Positions 33,235-44,370 of a stretch of 64,000 nt of DNA are shown here, piece by piece. The DNA lies in the NCBI GenBank assembly GCA_037013495.1, contig CM072808.1, forward strand, positions 15,626,669 through 15,690,668. The letters are read 5' to 3'. The DNA is from Hippophae tibetana (lineage: Eukaryota; Streptophyta; Magnoliopsida; Rosales; Elaeagnaceae). The notes below the pieces were generated by a model, which worked only from the letters and a program-made list of their open reading frames with translations, did no database searches and was not told the DNA's origin. Numbering within the stretch: position 1 is the first letter of the stretch; the number at the start of each line of letters is the position of its first letter. The translations under genes were made by a program, and so were the position numbers.

Positions 33235-34860
33235 ATGAATTCTAATGAGAATATTGACGATCGTGAAAAAGATGAAAGAGTTATTAATGAACACGACTCC
33301 ACTAATGAGGAGAATTCTACAAATGATGATACTTCTTTAGATACAGAAAGACCACCTAAAAGAAGGAAAAAATAAAAAGTTAAAAATGGTAGATGTATAA
33401 AGATGAAGAAAATTGCTAAATCAACATGCATAGAAAAAATTACAATTGAATTTGATAATGAATGCAACCCAATTGGAAAGAAGGGAACAAAAATGATTAG
33501 TTGGATATGTGTGTTAGGAAAAACAATGATTAGGATTATTTATAATGATTGGTGGAAGGAAGTTTTTGAAGTAGATAATGACATGATATGGGCAACATTT
33601 AATGTAAGTATATATATTGCACTTGTACTTTTTGGTCCTTTCTTATTAGTTTTATTGTTAAATTTTCATGTGAATTTATAGGAAAAATACAATCTTCCAA
33701 CGGTATTCAAATGTAAGTGCCTTAAGATAGATGCTTCGGGATGGAAGACATTCAAAAAGAATTTGAGGAAAAAATACATTAAGCCTTATTTGGACCCATT
33801 GAATGAAAAGAAGTTATACAAACCACCTAAGAAGTATAAATGGGTACACAATCATTGGCATGCGTTTGTGAATTACACATGATATGAGAAATTCAAGGTA
33901 TTATTGAATACAAAAGTATAAATATTATCTTTTAATATTTTGAATTCATATGTTCTAACAACCCTATTCATATATGTGTTCTTATTAGAAATCAAGTTGC
34001 GAACATGTTGAGTTGAGGAAGCATAATGAGTATAATCATCATACAGGAAGAATGAGTTTTTTCAACCTAAGAATTCAATTGGTGAGTTATTAAAATTAAG
34101 TTTGAATGGTAATTAGTTAGATATTTAGGTATATAATGTTTTCGTAACTCAATATACATATCTAGAGGATTCAAATAGTGGTGGCATACAAATTCGACGA
34201 TCTCATGTATTTATCGCACCTAACACTCCTAAAGAAGGAGAGTTCAAAAGTAAACAAGTTCAAGATAAAGTGGAAAAATTGGTAATATATTCAACATGTT
34301 AGATAATATGTTATGATTAATCGATTATATTTATGCTTATTATTTTATGTTTGAATTACTATAGAGTAAAATACAAGATAAGATTGACAGTGGTGAGATT
34401 GAAGAAGAGATGAGTGTAGATGCAATGGTAATGGCATTAGGGAAGGATCATCTAGGTCATCTTAAAGGATGCTCCCAATATACAACATCTACTGAATATT
34501 TTGGCATGCCTAGAAAGTGTACTAATTATCCATCCAATGAAATGGTAAATATCTTAAATGAGATGGTTTTAATGAAAGAAAATCTTGCAAGGTTTGATAC
34601 CATGAAGGTAGAGATAGATGCATTGAGAGCTGAGTTACTGGGAGATAGGAGTGTGGGACATTCAAATCATTATTCAGAACATAATCATCCAATTGATAGT
34701 TCCAATGGGACTCCTTGTAAAAATAATATTACACCTACATCTACACCACACATTCAACGAATTTCCACTCCTCTTGATGTGCCTACATTTCATATAGGAT
34801 TAGTTGTAAGTAATCTTCAATATTCATTCTTTTTATATTTTAATTTTGATTTATGTGGTA
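33235..34860 (+). pseudogene. Second gene of H: Ptta/En/Spm-type transposase segment
   Basis: An acceptor TCTATAG (33224-33230) precedes ATG at 33235. The first exon is acidic and ends in a basic PPKRRKK stretch resembling a nuclear localisation signal, then TAA. The frame 33403-33681 carries the Ptta-like text FDNECNPIGKKGTKMISWICVLG and IYNDWWKEV up to a donor at 33603. Further exons hold LRKKYIKPYLDPLNEKKLYK (33680-33880), a phased IAPNTPKEGEFKSK exon (34200-34280) and the frame 34410-34865 with LGKDHLGHLKGCSQYTT and a short coiled-coil-like Leu/Met pattern (VNILNEMVLMKENL). Introns begin GTAAG or GTATT and end in AG. The second ORF of En/Spm elements assists transposition; its exact role here is unknown. 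Confidence 0.75.
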
Positions 34861-34896
34861 TTTAAGTCATAGTATATATGTTTGTTCTAATACTAT

Positions 34897-36703
34897 ATAG
34901 GGAAGAATTTTTTTGCTTGCACATGAGACACCATCTCGTATTGTGGCACATGGGAGGGTAGGTGATTCCTCTAGTGGTGTTTGTCATGGATAACCTTTGA
35001 ATAGGAGTTGCAAGGTTTCCATTGTGGATGATATTGAAAAGAATTTTCCCTTACCTATACCAACAAGGGAACATAGTACAATTATGGAAGCAGTCAATTC
35101 ATTTATTGCTTGGCCTCCACATCTCATCATATTAGGAAATGTAGTAAAGACATTTTCTTTGTTGTTTATATATTGTTTTCATTGTTGATTAATTTTAAAA
35201 TATAAATCTAATTTTATTATATTTCTTCATATTGTTAATAAATAAGATTTGAGCAAGGAGAAATCAAAGTTACCTATTACCATTGGCAACAAAAAAGGAA
35301 GCTAAAAGGAAAAACTGATGGACAAAATATCTTCTAAGAAGTCTGCTTTGGTACCAAAAAAAAACAATTTCATATACATATGACCAAACTAGTGGGTTTC
35401 CGAAGTATGTTAGATTTCTTATAGTTGCATGCTTATATGCATCTTTGGTTAAGGATCTTGCTGTTAAAGTTTCAATGGAAGTTAAAATCTTAGGCAATGT
35501 ACTGCCTATTTTTCTATCAATTGAGTGTGTAGAAAACTTTAAGACAAAGGTAGAGATTGGCTATTCAGTTGTCAAATTGTGGATACAGTTAGTTTATTTG
35601 ATTTTAATTTATTTTTAATTTTATGATACGTTAAAATTTATCAGTTTATATTTTATTTTGATTGTATTCTTTGTCATTAATTTTTGAACTTATTTCCTAG
35701 GCGATGCTATGATGAGTTGAAAAAAAAAATTTGAATGATGTGATTAAATTTATTGATCCAAGTTGGTTGTATGTCATTAAAAAGAAGAAAACACGAACTC
35801 AAATTGCAAGACAAGTTTTTGAAAGGATGCAAAATACTCAAGAGGGAGATAAGTGGATTATTCCATATAATGGAGGGTAAGTTGATTAGTTGTATAACAT
35901 TTATGAAAAATTATGTTATGTAATCAAATGTATTTACCAATATATATCTTACTATAAATTGATGTAGGTACCATTGGATCTTAATTGTGTACGAGCCATT
36001 CATAAATACCATTTATTATTTGGATTCAATGTGAAGTGAAGTGTTCTCTGATATTGAAAACATTATGAATGAGTAAGTTTTTTTTTTAAATTTAATGTTC
36101 TTGTTAACAGTAAGTTCAATGTATCTTCTCAATTAACTCTTATTTATTTTACCTTTATTATATAGAGTTCATATTATGTTCAATGGTCATCAAAATCAAA
36201 GGTCTCAAGGTTTACCAATATGGTCTAGAATGAGAGTAAGTTATAATTAATGCATGGTTTATTAAACTCCTTAAATTGAATCTTGTAGATTTTTCATATC
36301 TATTTATATTCACTAAAAAGTACAACAATATTTATTGATAATATCTATGTAATGTCTTTTTGATGAGATAATATATATTAATCTTACAACTCAATTTTCA
36401 TTCTAATTAACAGTGTCCTAAGCAAGATGATTTGGTAACATGTGGGTATTATGTCCTTATGTTTATGAGGATAATTATTGGCAATCCACTTGTTTCTATT
36501 ATTGACTTGGTAATAATTTTAGTAATTTTGTGTATTTTTATATCTTATTTTATTCATGATTTTAATTTTTTACTTAATTAGCTAACAATATATATGTGTG
36601 TGTGTGTGTGTGCATGTACATTACAGCTTAATCATGAAGGAACTTACACTGATACTGAAGTTGATGAGATGCAGAATGAGTGGGCAGAATTCACCAGTTG
36701 ATT
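34897..36703 (+). pseudogene. Second gene of H, 3' part: Ulp1-like C48 cysteine protease domain
   Basis: The segment 34900-35150 matches the stretch before the protease in En/Spm second genes (HETPSRIVAHGRVG, NFPLPIPTREHSTIMEAV, FIAWPPHLIIL). A C48 (Ulp1/SENP-like) domain follows in several exons: LNDVIKFIDPSWLYVI (35730), WIIPYNGG (35860), the catalytic His in YHWILIVYEP (codon 35972), the Asp in YYLDSM (36023), and Gln and Cys in KQDDLVTCGYYVL (36423 and 36441). The exon LNHEGTYTDTEVDEMQNEW closes it with TGA at about 36699. All four catalytic residues are present, but a TGA just after LDSM and frame breaks at 35330-35500 disable the gene. Such proteases are often captured by plant transposons. 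Confidence 0.8.
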
Positions 36704-37953
36704 CTTACAACTATAACTCACCATATAATCAAATAAAATGCTAAGGTGAATGATGTGGGATGTTCATGACTGGTTTTTTTTTTTATCAAAAATCTGGATT
36801 TCCAATTTCATTTTTAGAACAAGAAGTAGATAGGACTCTTGTGTGTTCTTGATGTTATATATACATGATTATAGTCATGTAATCTGGATGTTGGTATGCT
36901 CATATATAATAGATGCTTATATTCATAGGTATTGTCCAACGCTTGCAAGGACCCTTCGTATGTATCTCTGTTAAGCGTAATTGATATGGGTATTAGTAAA
37001 TAATAATGTTGTTGCTATTATTGATATGGATAGTACTAAATAATAATGTTATTGTTGTTATTGATATGGGTATTACTAATTTTGTTGAATTGTATCTCAA
37101 TTTTTTTGTTTTATATTGAGTATCATAAATTTACTTAAAGGCTAGATAAGAATTCCATGATTGTCACTCTTGAACAGGTTGAAGAACTACTTATTATGGA
37201 CCATTTGTTGTATATGCAAGAAGAGATATAGATTGAAGAACTTATTGTGTTAATTTGAGGTATTGCTTATATTCATGTAATCTGGATGTTGGTATGTTCA
37301 TATATAGTAGATGTTTATATTCACAGGTACTATCCCACGGTGTCATTTATTATAGACATTTTTATGACATTATAATCATGATATAACCTATATATTATGA
37401 ATAAATAAGTAGAGAGGACTCTTGTATTCTGGATGTTGTATATGCAGGATTATATTCATGGAAACTGGATGTTGGTATGCTTATACTAGATGCTATTTTT
37501 TTATGATCAGGAAATTAATGCATCCTACCAAGGACAAAGATTTTGAAGAATAGAATTATTACAATAGGACTAACTCTTTTTCAGATTGATTTAGATTGTA
37601 GACTATGATTAGTTAGCATCCTTAAATTTTTTCTTGTATTTTTTTTAATATTTTTGGAACTCTTTAATTAGTTAGTTTTTATTATATGTGTTTTATTGTA
37701 TCATTTTATTAAACTCTTAATGTAATATCTCTTTTAAATTTAATATAATTAATCTTAATTTTTTTAATTTATATTTGAAAATTGAGTGTAATAATAATTA
37801 TCATTTTGATCATCTATGGTCTCGGTTGTTGAAAAACCGAGGCCATAGGTCCCACTTATGGCCTCGGTTAAAAACCAATGACATAGGTAATGACTTTTGG
37901 TCTTTCTCACTTAGCCTTTGGTTCTTATAACTAAGGACATAGATCTATGGTCA
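36704..37953 (+). repeat. Right subterminal region of CACTA H
   Basis: No coding content. A block with CTGGATGTTGGTATG occurs three times (about 36886, 37281, 37462), the first two extending over 60 bp. A 48-bp unit with AAATAATAATGTT is repeated in tandem at 36980-37080. From 37806 a series of GTCTCGGTT / CGAGGCCATA blocks mirrors the left side of H. Element C interrupts the last one at 37953; the remaining 40 bp of H are at 48600-48639. Confidence 0.82.
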
Positions 37954-38008
37954 TGATGAGTGCTCAAAAAGTACTAAAATTACCATGATTTTATTCACGT
38001 TAATTGAT

Positions 38009-38052
<44 letters not shown>

Positions 38053-39660
38053 TTTATCATATATTTATATAAATCTGTCTTTTCGGAATCACTGGTATTT
38101 TTATTGTTTTTCATCTATTTTTGCTTAAAAAAGTAACTTAAAGACTCAAAGAAAAATATCGGAGGTAATACATCGCAAATATATTCATAAATTAAATGAG
38201 GAAATGTCAAAATATACGGAATTTTCAATTTCATTTATTGAATCAAAAAGCAAATAAATTACAAAAACATAATTAGTTCTTCTCAAAAAGAGAAGAACTC
38301 TAAAACTAAGAAAAGCTAAAAACTAAGAAATAGAGAGAAAGAAAAAGAAGACAAGATGTGTTTTGAGGTGTGATTTGAAGTGAAGAGAATGGGGGAGGTA
38401 TTTATAGGTGAAGAGAGGAAGAAAAAGTGGGTGAAAAAATGATTAAAAATGGTAGAAACGCAGAGTAGTGAATGATGACATCATTGTTGACGTGGGGCAT
38501 GGCAGCGTGCACGGAATGTGCACAGATGAAAGCTGACCATGTGAACTGGCGCGGGCATGCACGGAATGCGCGCAGACTGGGTAATGCGACGTGTGCTGAC
38601 CCGGCGCTGATAGGCATGCACGCGCGTTGTTCGGCAGGGCTGGGCACACTACGCACGTGGGCATCAAAGTATTGTAAGGATGTTATTTTCTTTGTCTGTG
38701 ATTAAATTTAACATTGATGGCTGTTTTTAAACATAATATAATAATAACGTTGTTATGCTTGCAAAATATTAAATAGGTAAAAATCTCTAAAATGAATTGA
38801 TTTTATTTTTATTCAAGATTTTATATTAAGAATGTTAGAGACAAATATATTATTTTTCATTACAAACTTAAATCTGAAAATTAGATTTTAAGGTTTAGTT
38901 ATCCGGTCTGATTTAGAGTAGTGTTCTTTTATTTGTTGGTACAATCGCCTGGTAGTTAGAGTGAAGCTCTATTTCAAAAGTTTTTATAAGAATTATTATC
39001 TGAAAATGTATTAAAAACATGTTTTCAGTAGTAGTTTTAAAACATGAAATTTAGTACTCGAATAATTAAATTCTTAGGTTTAATTTGGACACCTTGAATA
39101 AAGTTTAAACTATCTAACCTCACCAAAGGTGGCATTTAAATGGTTTATTTTCAATCTCTTAAAAAAAGAAATTAATTTAATTAACCAAATTAGTTATCAA
39201 CCCCACCGATAGGTGTTAATTGATTTGTTTAGTTAACAAAGAATATCTAACTCCACCAAGGGTGGTATTCATATAAAAGAAGAATCTATAAATATCAATT
39301 TATATCTTTAATAACCTAAATAATATGAGCAATCATAATTATTTAGTTATTATATCCATAAATACTTCAATATTATAAATGATAAAATTTGCATCAATAC
39401 TTATTAAATCTGTATCTATGTTTATTTTTATGTTATTAGATTAGAAACACAAAACCCAAAATATCGTGACAGGATTTTTAGGATTTAATTTCGTTTTTAA
39501 AAATTTGAATAATAAATTAAAAACCACATATATTCCTTTCTTAGATCGATCGTGTGAGTATACTTATCATTTTCTATGAAATGATTCGTGCACTTTCGAG
39601 AGTTTTATAAATATAAAACCAAAGTATTGGTAGGATCGGCAATTCCAGTTTTATTCATCA
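37954..39660 (+). repeat. 5' LTR of element C, with internal inversion
   Basis: It starts TGATGAGTGCTC and ends TTCATCA, 1707 bp. From 38660 onward it aligns directly with the 3' LTR (47545 onward). The part from about 38215 to 38655 aligns with 47100-47530 only as its reverse complement: for example AGAAGAACTAATTATG of the 3' copy appears here as CATAATTAGTTCTTCT. So promoter and GC-rich parts of the LTR are inverted here. The GC-rich frames at 38402-38705 are by-products. Confidence 0.92.
39119..39266 (+). other. Three CACC/GGTG mini-hairpins in LTR C
   Basis: CACCAAAGGTG at 39121, CACCGATAGGTG at 39205 and CCACCAAGGGTGG at 39254 can each form a short stem. All three recur in the 3' LTR (48050-48200), and weaker versions occur in LTR A and A' (for example 8690, 11385). 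Function is unknown. Confidence 0.6.
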
Positions 39661-39668
39661 AGTTTTTT

Positions 39669-39686
39669 TGACGCAATTTCCGGGAA
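39669..39686 (+). other. Degenerate primer-binding site of element C
   Basis: TGACGCAATTTCCGGGAA follows the LTR end after AGTTTTTT. It matches the tRNA-Asp PBS at about 13 of 18 positions and aligns with the PBS positions of elements A and J. Confidence 0.7.
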
Positions 39687-40224
39687 AGGAATAGCATTTT
39701 TAAATTATTTATCAAAAATTTTAAAACTCTTTTTGGTGCAAATAATTGTGATTTATTTTCTTTTTTTTAGTTAAAAAATAAAAAACAATATTAAATGGAA
39801 AAATTTTGTTGTTCATGAATAGTAAAAAAATTTAAATTTAATAAAAACTTTTTTTTTCATTTAAAAAACAAAAAAATAAATAAATAAACCTACCGTTCAT
39901 AAATAGTAAAAACAAAACACAAAAAATTAATAAATTTTAAATAAAAATTAAAAAAAACAAGAATAAAATAATTTTTTTTAAAACATAAAAAAATTTAAAA
40001 ATAAAAAAAATTAAAATTTATTTAATTATTTTCTTTTAAAAAAATAAAAAATGAAAACTTTATTTTATTATTTTCTTTTAAAAAATAAAATAAAATAACT
40101 TAGGGTTTAACTAGTTTTGTTTAGTGTTTTGTATTAAAATATTATGTAAATTTTCTTTAAATTTTGTGTGGTTATTTTATTATTTTTCTTGACAAGAGTT
40201 TTAAATTTACATTTTCAATAGTCT
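39687..40224 (+). other. Leader of element C
   Basis: Very A/T-rich, with long A and T runs; no coding content. It starts AGGAATAGCATTTTT, shared with the leaders of elements A and J. Confidence 0.6.
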
Positions 40225-41580
40225 ATGCGTAGTAGGAGATTCTTAGAAAACCCCCTTATACCATATATAAATAATATTCATAAATTTAAATAACTGTCAA
40301 CAAGACTAGATTCCAACCATCAGCCTATTTTTGAGTCAAACATAAAACCAAGCCTTAATCCTTTACTGGAACCAAAAGAAATAGAAGAAAACCAATATGT
40401 TAGGGAAACCATCATGAAGGAGTTTGCAAGATCAGTGATTTGCACGAAAACTACCGCTATCCAGCTGGGTGAGGCTGCTCGGAATTATGAACTGAAAAAA
40501 TATTCATTTTTCTATTCTTCCTTCCTTTTATGGGCTACCTAATGAAGATTCTCTTTCCTTCATTAGGGACTTCTATGCTACAATCCAAACCTTCCCCCTC
40601 AATATTCTAAACGAGGATCAACTTAGAATGACATGTTTCCCCTACACCTTAAAGGACAAGGCCAAAGCTTGGTTGATGTCACTTCCCCGAGGTTCTCTGA
40701 TGACATGGGAGAACATTTATAATAAATTCATTAGAAAATTCTATTCCCACCAAAAAACATTAGAGTTGAAAGGAAATATTGCTACTTTCTCTCAGATGAA
40801 AGAGAACCATTCCATGAAGCTTGGGATAGGTTCAAAATATTTTTCACTCAATGTCCCCATCATAGCTTTCCCCTGCAGTTGCAGAACCAATTCTTTTACG
40901 ATGGACTTACGCAACAATATCAGTTCATTGTCGACAATGCTGCAGAAGGAGCAATGGGAGAAAAGACTACCTCAAAGACGTACAACATCTTTGAGATGTT
41001 GGGTGCTAATTCCCAACAGAAAAGCTCACGAGTGAGAAAAGATGGAGTTCATGAAATCGATTCCAGTAATGAAGTTCAACAATAACTTGTTCTATTGACC
41101 AAGCAAGTTGCCCTTCTCACTACGCAAACCAACACCAATAATGAACATTATGGTTTGTATAGCAACATAAGACATGGTACTGAAGCCTATCCATATCAAG
41201 GAGAAACAACAGCTGGACCTAAATAGGTTAATGTATTGGGAGCTTATCAACAGAGACCAAGGTTCGACCCCAATTCAAATACCTACAATCCTGGGTGGAG
41301 AAATCATCCAAACTTCTCTTGGAGGCAAAACAACCCTCCTTCGCTCAAAGCTCAATTCAGCCAGGCCAGCAATTCCACCAACCTACTCCAAGAAGCATTC
41401 CCAATAAATCAACCCTAGAAGACAACTTGAATTCTTTTATTCATGTTTGTAGAGATAACCAATCTAAAAAACCAATCAACGATTGAACTCTGTGGAAGCT
41501 TCTATAAAAAAGTTGGAAGTTCAAGTAGAACAGTTAGTTGAGAATTTGCAAAAACAAAGCAAAGACTAACTGAATGGTCA
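40225..41580 (+). pseudogene. gag: gag 1 pseudogene of element C (no zinc knuckle)
   Basis: It starts near MRSRRFLENPLIPYI (about 40225). The core has FPYTLKDKAKAWLMSLPRGS, YSHQKTLELKGNIATF, FFYDGLTQQYQFIVDNAAEG and NIFEMLGANSQQKSS in frames 40628-41035 and 40879-41085, with a frameshift near 40805. The downstream text NTYNPGWRNHPNFSW (41275) is present, but where the CCHC knuckle should lie (before 41150) there is only NEHYGLYSNIRHG-like sequence, so the knuckle is lost. It runs to about 41580 and then directly into a post-pol motif. It belongs to the same subfamily as gag 2 but is clearly a different copy. Confidence 0.87.
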
Positions 41581-41643
41581 AATGGGATCAAATAAATTCA
41601 ATGAAGATGAGACATTGAGTTTTTCATTCTGCAATCTCCAAGC

Positions 41644-41696
41644 AACGTCTTACCAGAAGACAATAAATTTTAGTTCTATGTGGGAGGTCACCCATT
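41644..41696 (+). promoter_or_regulatory. Post-pol hairpin motif after gag 1 (element C)
   Basis: GTCTTACCAGAAGAC is a GTCTT/AAGAC stem, followed 25 bases later by ATGTGGGAGGTCACCCATT. Its position right after a gag shows that gag 1 is the stub of a second element whose pol has been deleted. Confidence 0.75.
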
Positions 41697-42038
41697 ATTG
41701 TATTTTCTTTCATTTTAGTTTATTTTGTGTGTAATAACATTCATATGAAATAAATTCATTTATTTCAAAAATTGTGTCCATTCTTTAAATTCAGCATAAA
41801 ACAAATACTTAGATTTTCTCCTTACTTAATTAATTTATATTTTTATTCTAAATAAATAAATAAATATGTACAAAAAATAATAAAATAAAAATAAAAAAAT
41901 TAGGTCCCCTGCACCTTTCTGCTTTAAGCCTATACATTTTGTCAAGTGAGAAATCTTTCTTAGAGATATCTACTATTTTTCTAAGAACTAAATATTGATA
42001 CACAATAGGAGGAGGATCAATTTCAACTACAAATAACC
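41697..42038 (+). other. Spacer between gag 1 and gag 2
   Basis: The first part resembles 3' untranslated sequence that follows post-pol motifs (TTTTAGTTTATTTTGTG). It then becomes A/T-rich and runs into the gag 2 leader. No gene is visible. Confidence 0.6.
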
Positions 42039-43330
42039 ATGGGAGATACTGAAGATAGGCAAAAAATGATGAAAGACTATGCAATGCCAATCATTGGCAA
42101 TGTAACTTCCGAAATACAATTACAAGAAGCTGCAAGGAATTATGAATTGAAAAAGATTTCATTATTCTTTGTTGCCTTCCTTTTACGGTGTCAGTAATGA
42201 AGACCCTTTTGCATTTCATTCGAGAATTCTATGCTATTGTCCAAACCTTTCCACTACATGCAATTAATGAAGATCAACTTAGGATGAGGTATTTTCCTTA
42301 CACCCTCAAGGATAAAGCTTGGTCATGGTTCATTACTCTACAGTCGGGTTCTCTAAAAACTTGGGAGGCAGTATATGAAATGTTTATGGGTAGGTTCTAT
42401 TCCCATCAAAAGACTGTTGATCTAAAGATGAAGATAGCAACATTTTCTAAAATGTATGAAAAGCCATTTCATAAAGCTTGGGAACGATTCAAAATCCTTT
42501 TCATTCAATGTCATAATCATAGCTTTCCATTATAGCTATAGAACCAATTCTTTTATGATGGATTGACATTGCAGAGTCAATACGTGGTTGATAATGCTGC
42601 TAGAGATGTTGTGGGAGAAAAAACCATAGAGGAAACCTATAATATTTATGAGTTGTTGGGTTCTAATTCCCAACAAAGAAGTGCTAGAAGGAGAGCAAGA
42701 GTCAATGAAGTTGGCTCCGATAATGAGATTACCTTGTAACTTGCTGAATTGACTAAGCAAGTGCAACTTCTCACTATCCACCAAATTCCAAATCAAGAGG
42801 TGTGTGAAGTGTGTTTTTCAATTGGGCATGGTACTCATAATTGTTCAAATACATGTGATTCTAGTATCGATGCCATGGAGGAAGTCAAATCCTTTCAAAG
42901 GTATCATCCAAACACCTATAATCACCCTAACCATCATTGGAATCAAAAAAAATTACCCAGCCTACACCCAATTTCCAACACTAAGATCGAATAAAAACCA
43001 CCCTTACCCACCAATCCAATCTTTTAAGCCAACCATAGAGGATAGTTTGAATGCTTTTATTCAAGTTAGTCGTGAAAACCAATTGATGAATAATCAAAGC
43101 TTGAACACCATGGAGGCTTCAGTTAAAAGGATTGCATCTAAAGTTGGGCAACTAGCTGAACAAATGCAAAAGAAAGAACCAAGAAAGTTGCCCAGTCAAC
43201 CAGAACAAGCAAAGGATGTAAGAACCCTTCAAAGTGGTAAGATAGTCAATACCAGTTTACCTGAAATTTCTAACGATCTACCTTCTAGTCTCGCAAAAAG
43301 GAGAAACAAGGGTTAAATTTAACAAGCCTT
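42039..43330 (+). pseudogene. gag: gag 2 pseudogene of element C
   Basis: ATG at 42039 starts GDTEDRQKMMKDYAMP. The frame 42188-42535 holds RMRYFPYTLKDKAWSWF, SHQKTVDLKMKIATFSKM and FIQCHNHSFPL. It continues in another frame with FYDGLT, EETYNIYELLGSNSQQRS, and a complete CX2CX4HX4C knuckle (CEVCFSIGHGTHNC, about 42803-42844). PTIEDSLNAFIQVSREN at about 43030 and VRTLQSGKIVNTSLPEIS at 43220 lead into the protease linker. Two consecutive stops after FLLRCQ (about 42195) and further ones disable it. Confidence 0.88.
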
Positions 43331-44370
43331 CTGATAAACTCATTGGGGAGTCATCTGACATCCCCAAAATTCAAAAGACAACAGAACCACACCAGCTGCA
43401 AGTAACTTTTCCACACCGGTTAAAAGAATGCAAACAAGATACGCAATTCTATGATCTTTTTAATATGCTTTCTAAAGTAAATATCAATTTACCATTATTA
43501 GAAGTGATCATGAATGTGCCCTCATATGCTAAGTTTTTCAAAGAGTTGAACACTAAGAAAATGAGGTATGAACTGAATGAACGAGTAGTAGTATCAGAAA
43601 TTTCTAGCACTGTACTTCAACACAAACTACCCCTAAGTTGAAAGACCCTGGACGTTTTATTATAAACATAACTATGGGGGATAGGAAGGTTGCTAAAGCA
43701 ATGCTTGATTTAGGTGCTAGTATATATTTGATGCCCTACTCTATATTCTTATAGCTTAATTTAGGAGATTTAAAACCCACAACTATGTCTATTCAACTTG
43801 CAGATAGATCTCTTAAGTATCCAAAGGGAATAGTTGAGGATGTGTTGGTATAAGTAGACAAACTGATAATACCTATTGACTTTGTGGTTCTAGATATGTA
43901 AGAAAATCCAACCTTGGATAGAGAGCACACAATACTGCTTGGTAGACCGTTTATGGCAACTACTAAAATTATTATTGATGTCCAAGATGCAAATTTGACA
44001 ATGACAGTCTTAGGAGAGACTATTCATTTTAAAGTTTTTGATTCATCACCATTTCCTTCTATTTTTTCCATCGATGAAATATTTGATGTTGACCCTTTGG
44101 ATAATCTTGTCCAAAGCACCTTTTCCCAAACCAGAATAAAAGACAAGCTTAAAACTGTTCTTACACTTGAAGAGGTTGAAAAATATTTAGATGAGGAAAT
44201 TAAGGGATACCTTGAACGACTAGACAATCATGAAGTAATGAAAAAATCTAGTACACTTATAAATCTACCCAATTCTTCATCTAGTAAAGAGGCCAATCCA
44301 TCTGAGCACTTAAAATATGTGTTTTATGGGAGAAGGAACTTATCAAAGTGCTTAAACAGTTTAAGAAAGC
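43331..44370 (+). pseudogene. pro: Aspartic protease pseudogene of element C
   Basis: The pre-protease text (SYAKFFKELNTKKMRYE, about 43530) is followed by KDPGRFIINITMGDRKVAKA and the active site MLDLGASIYLMP (about 43700), then LADRSLKYPKGIVEDVLV. A stop follows VDVLV and another follows VVLDM; the frame 43914-44375 has ILLGRPFMATTKIIIDVQ and then an acidic linker (LEEVEKYLDEEIKGY). The catalytic Asp is kept but at least three stops interrupt the domain. Confidence 0.87.

Noticed and set aside
34897..36703. Host Ulp1/SUMO protease gene
   Set aside because: It lies between CACTA terminal repeats, next to Ptta-type exons, with the same order in the second CACTA element; it is transposon-encoded.
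38402..38705. Cys/His/Pro-rich frames in LTR C, also at 47091-47339
   Set aside because: The same sequence in inverted orientation in the two LTRs; not conserved as a frame.
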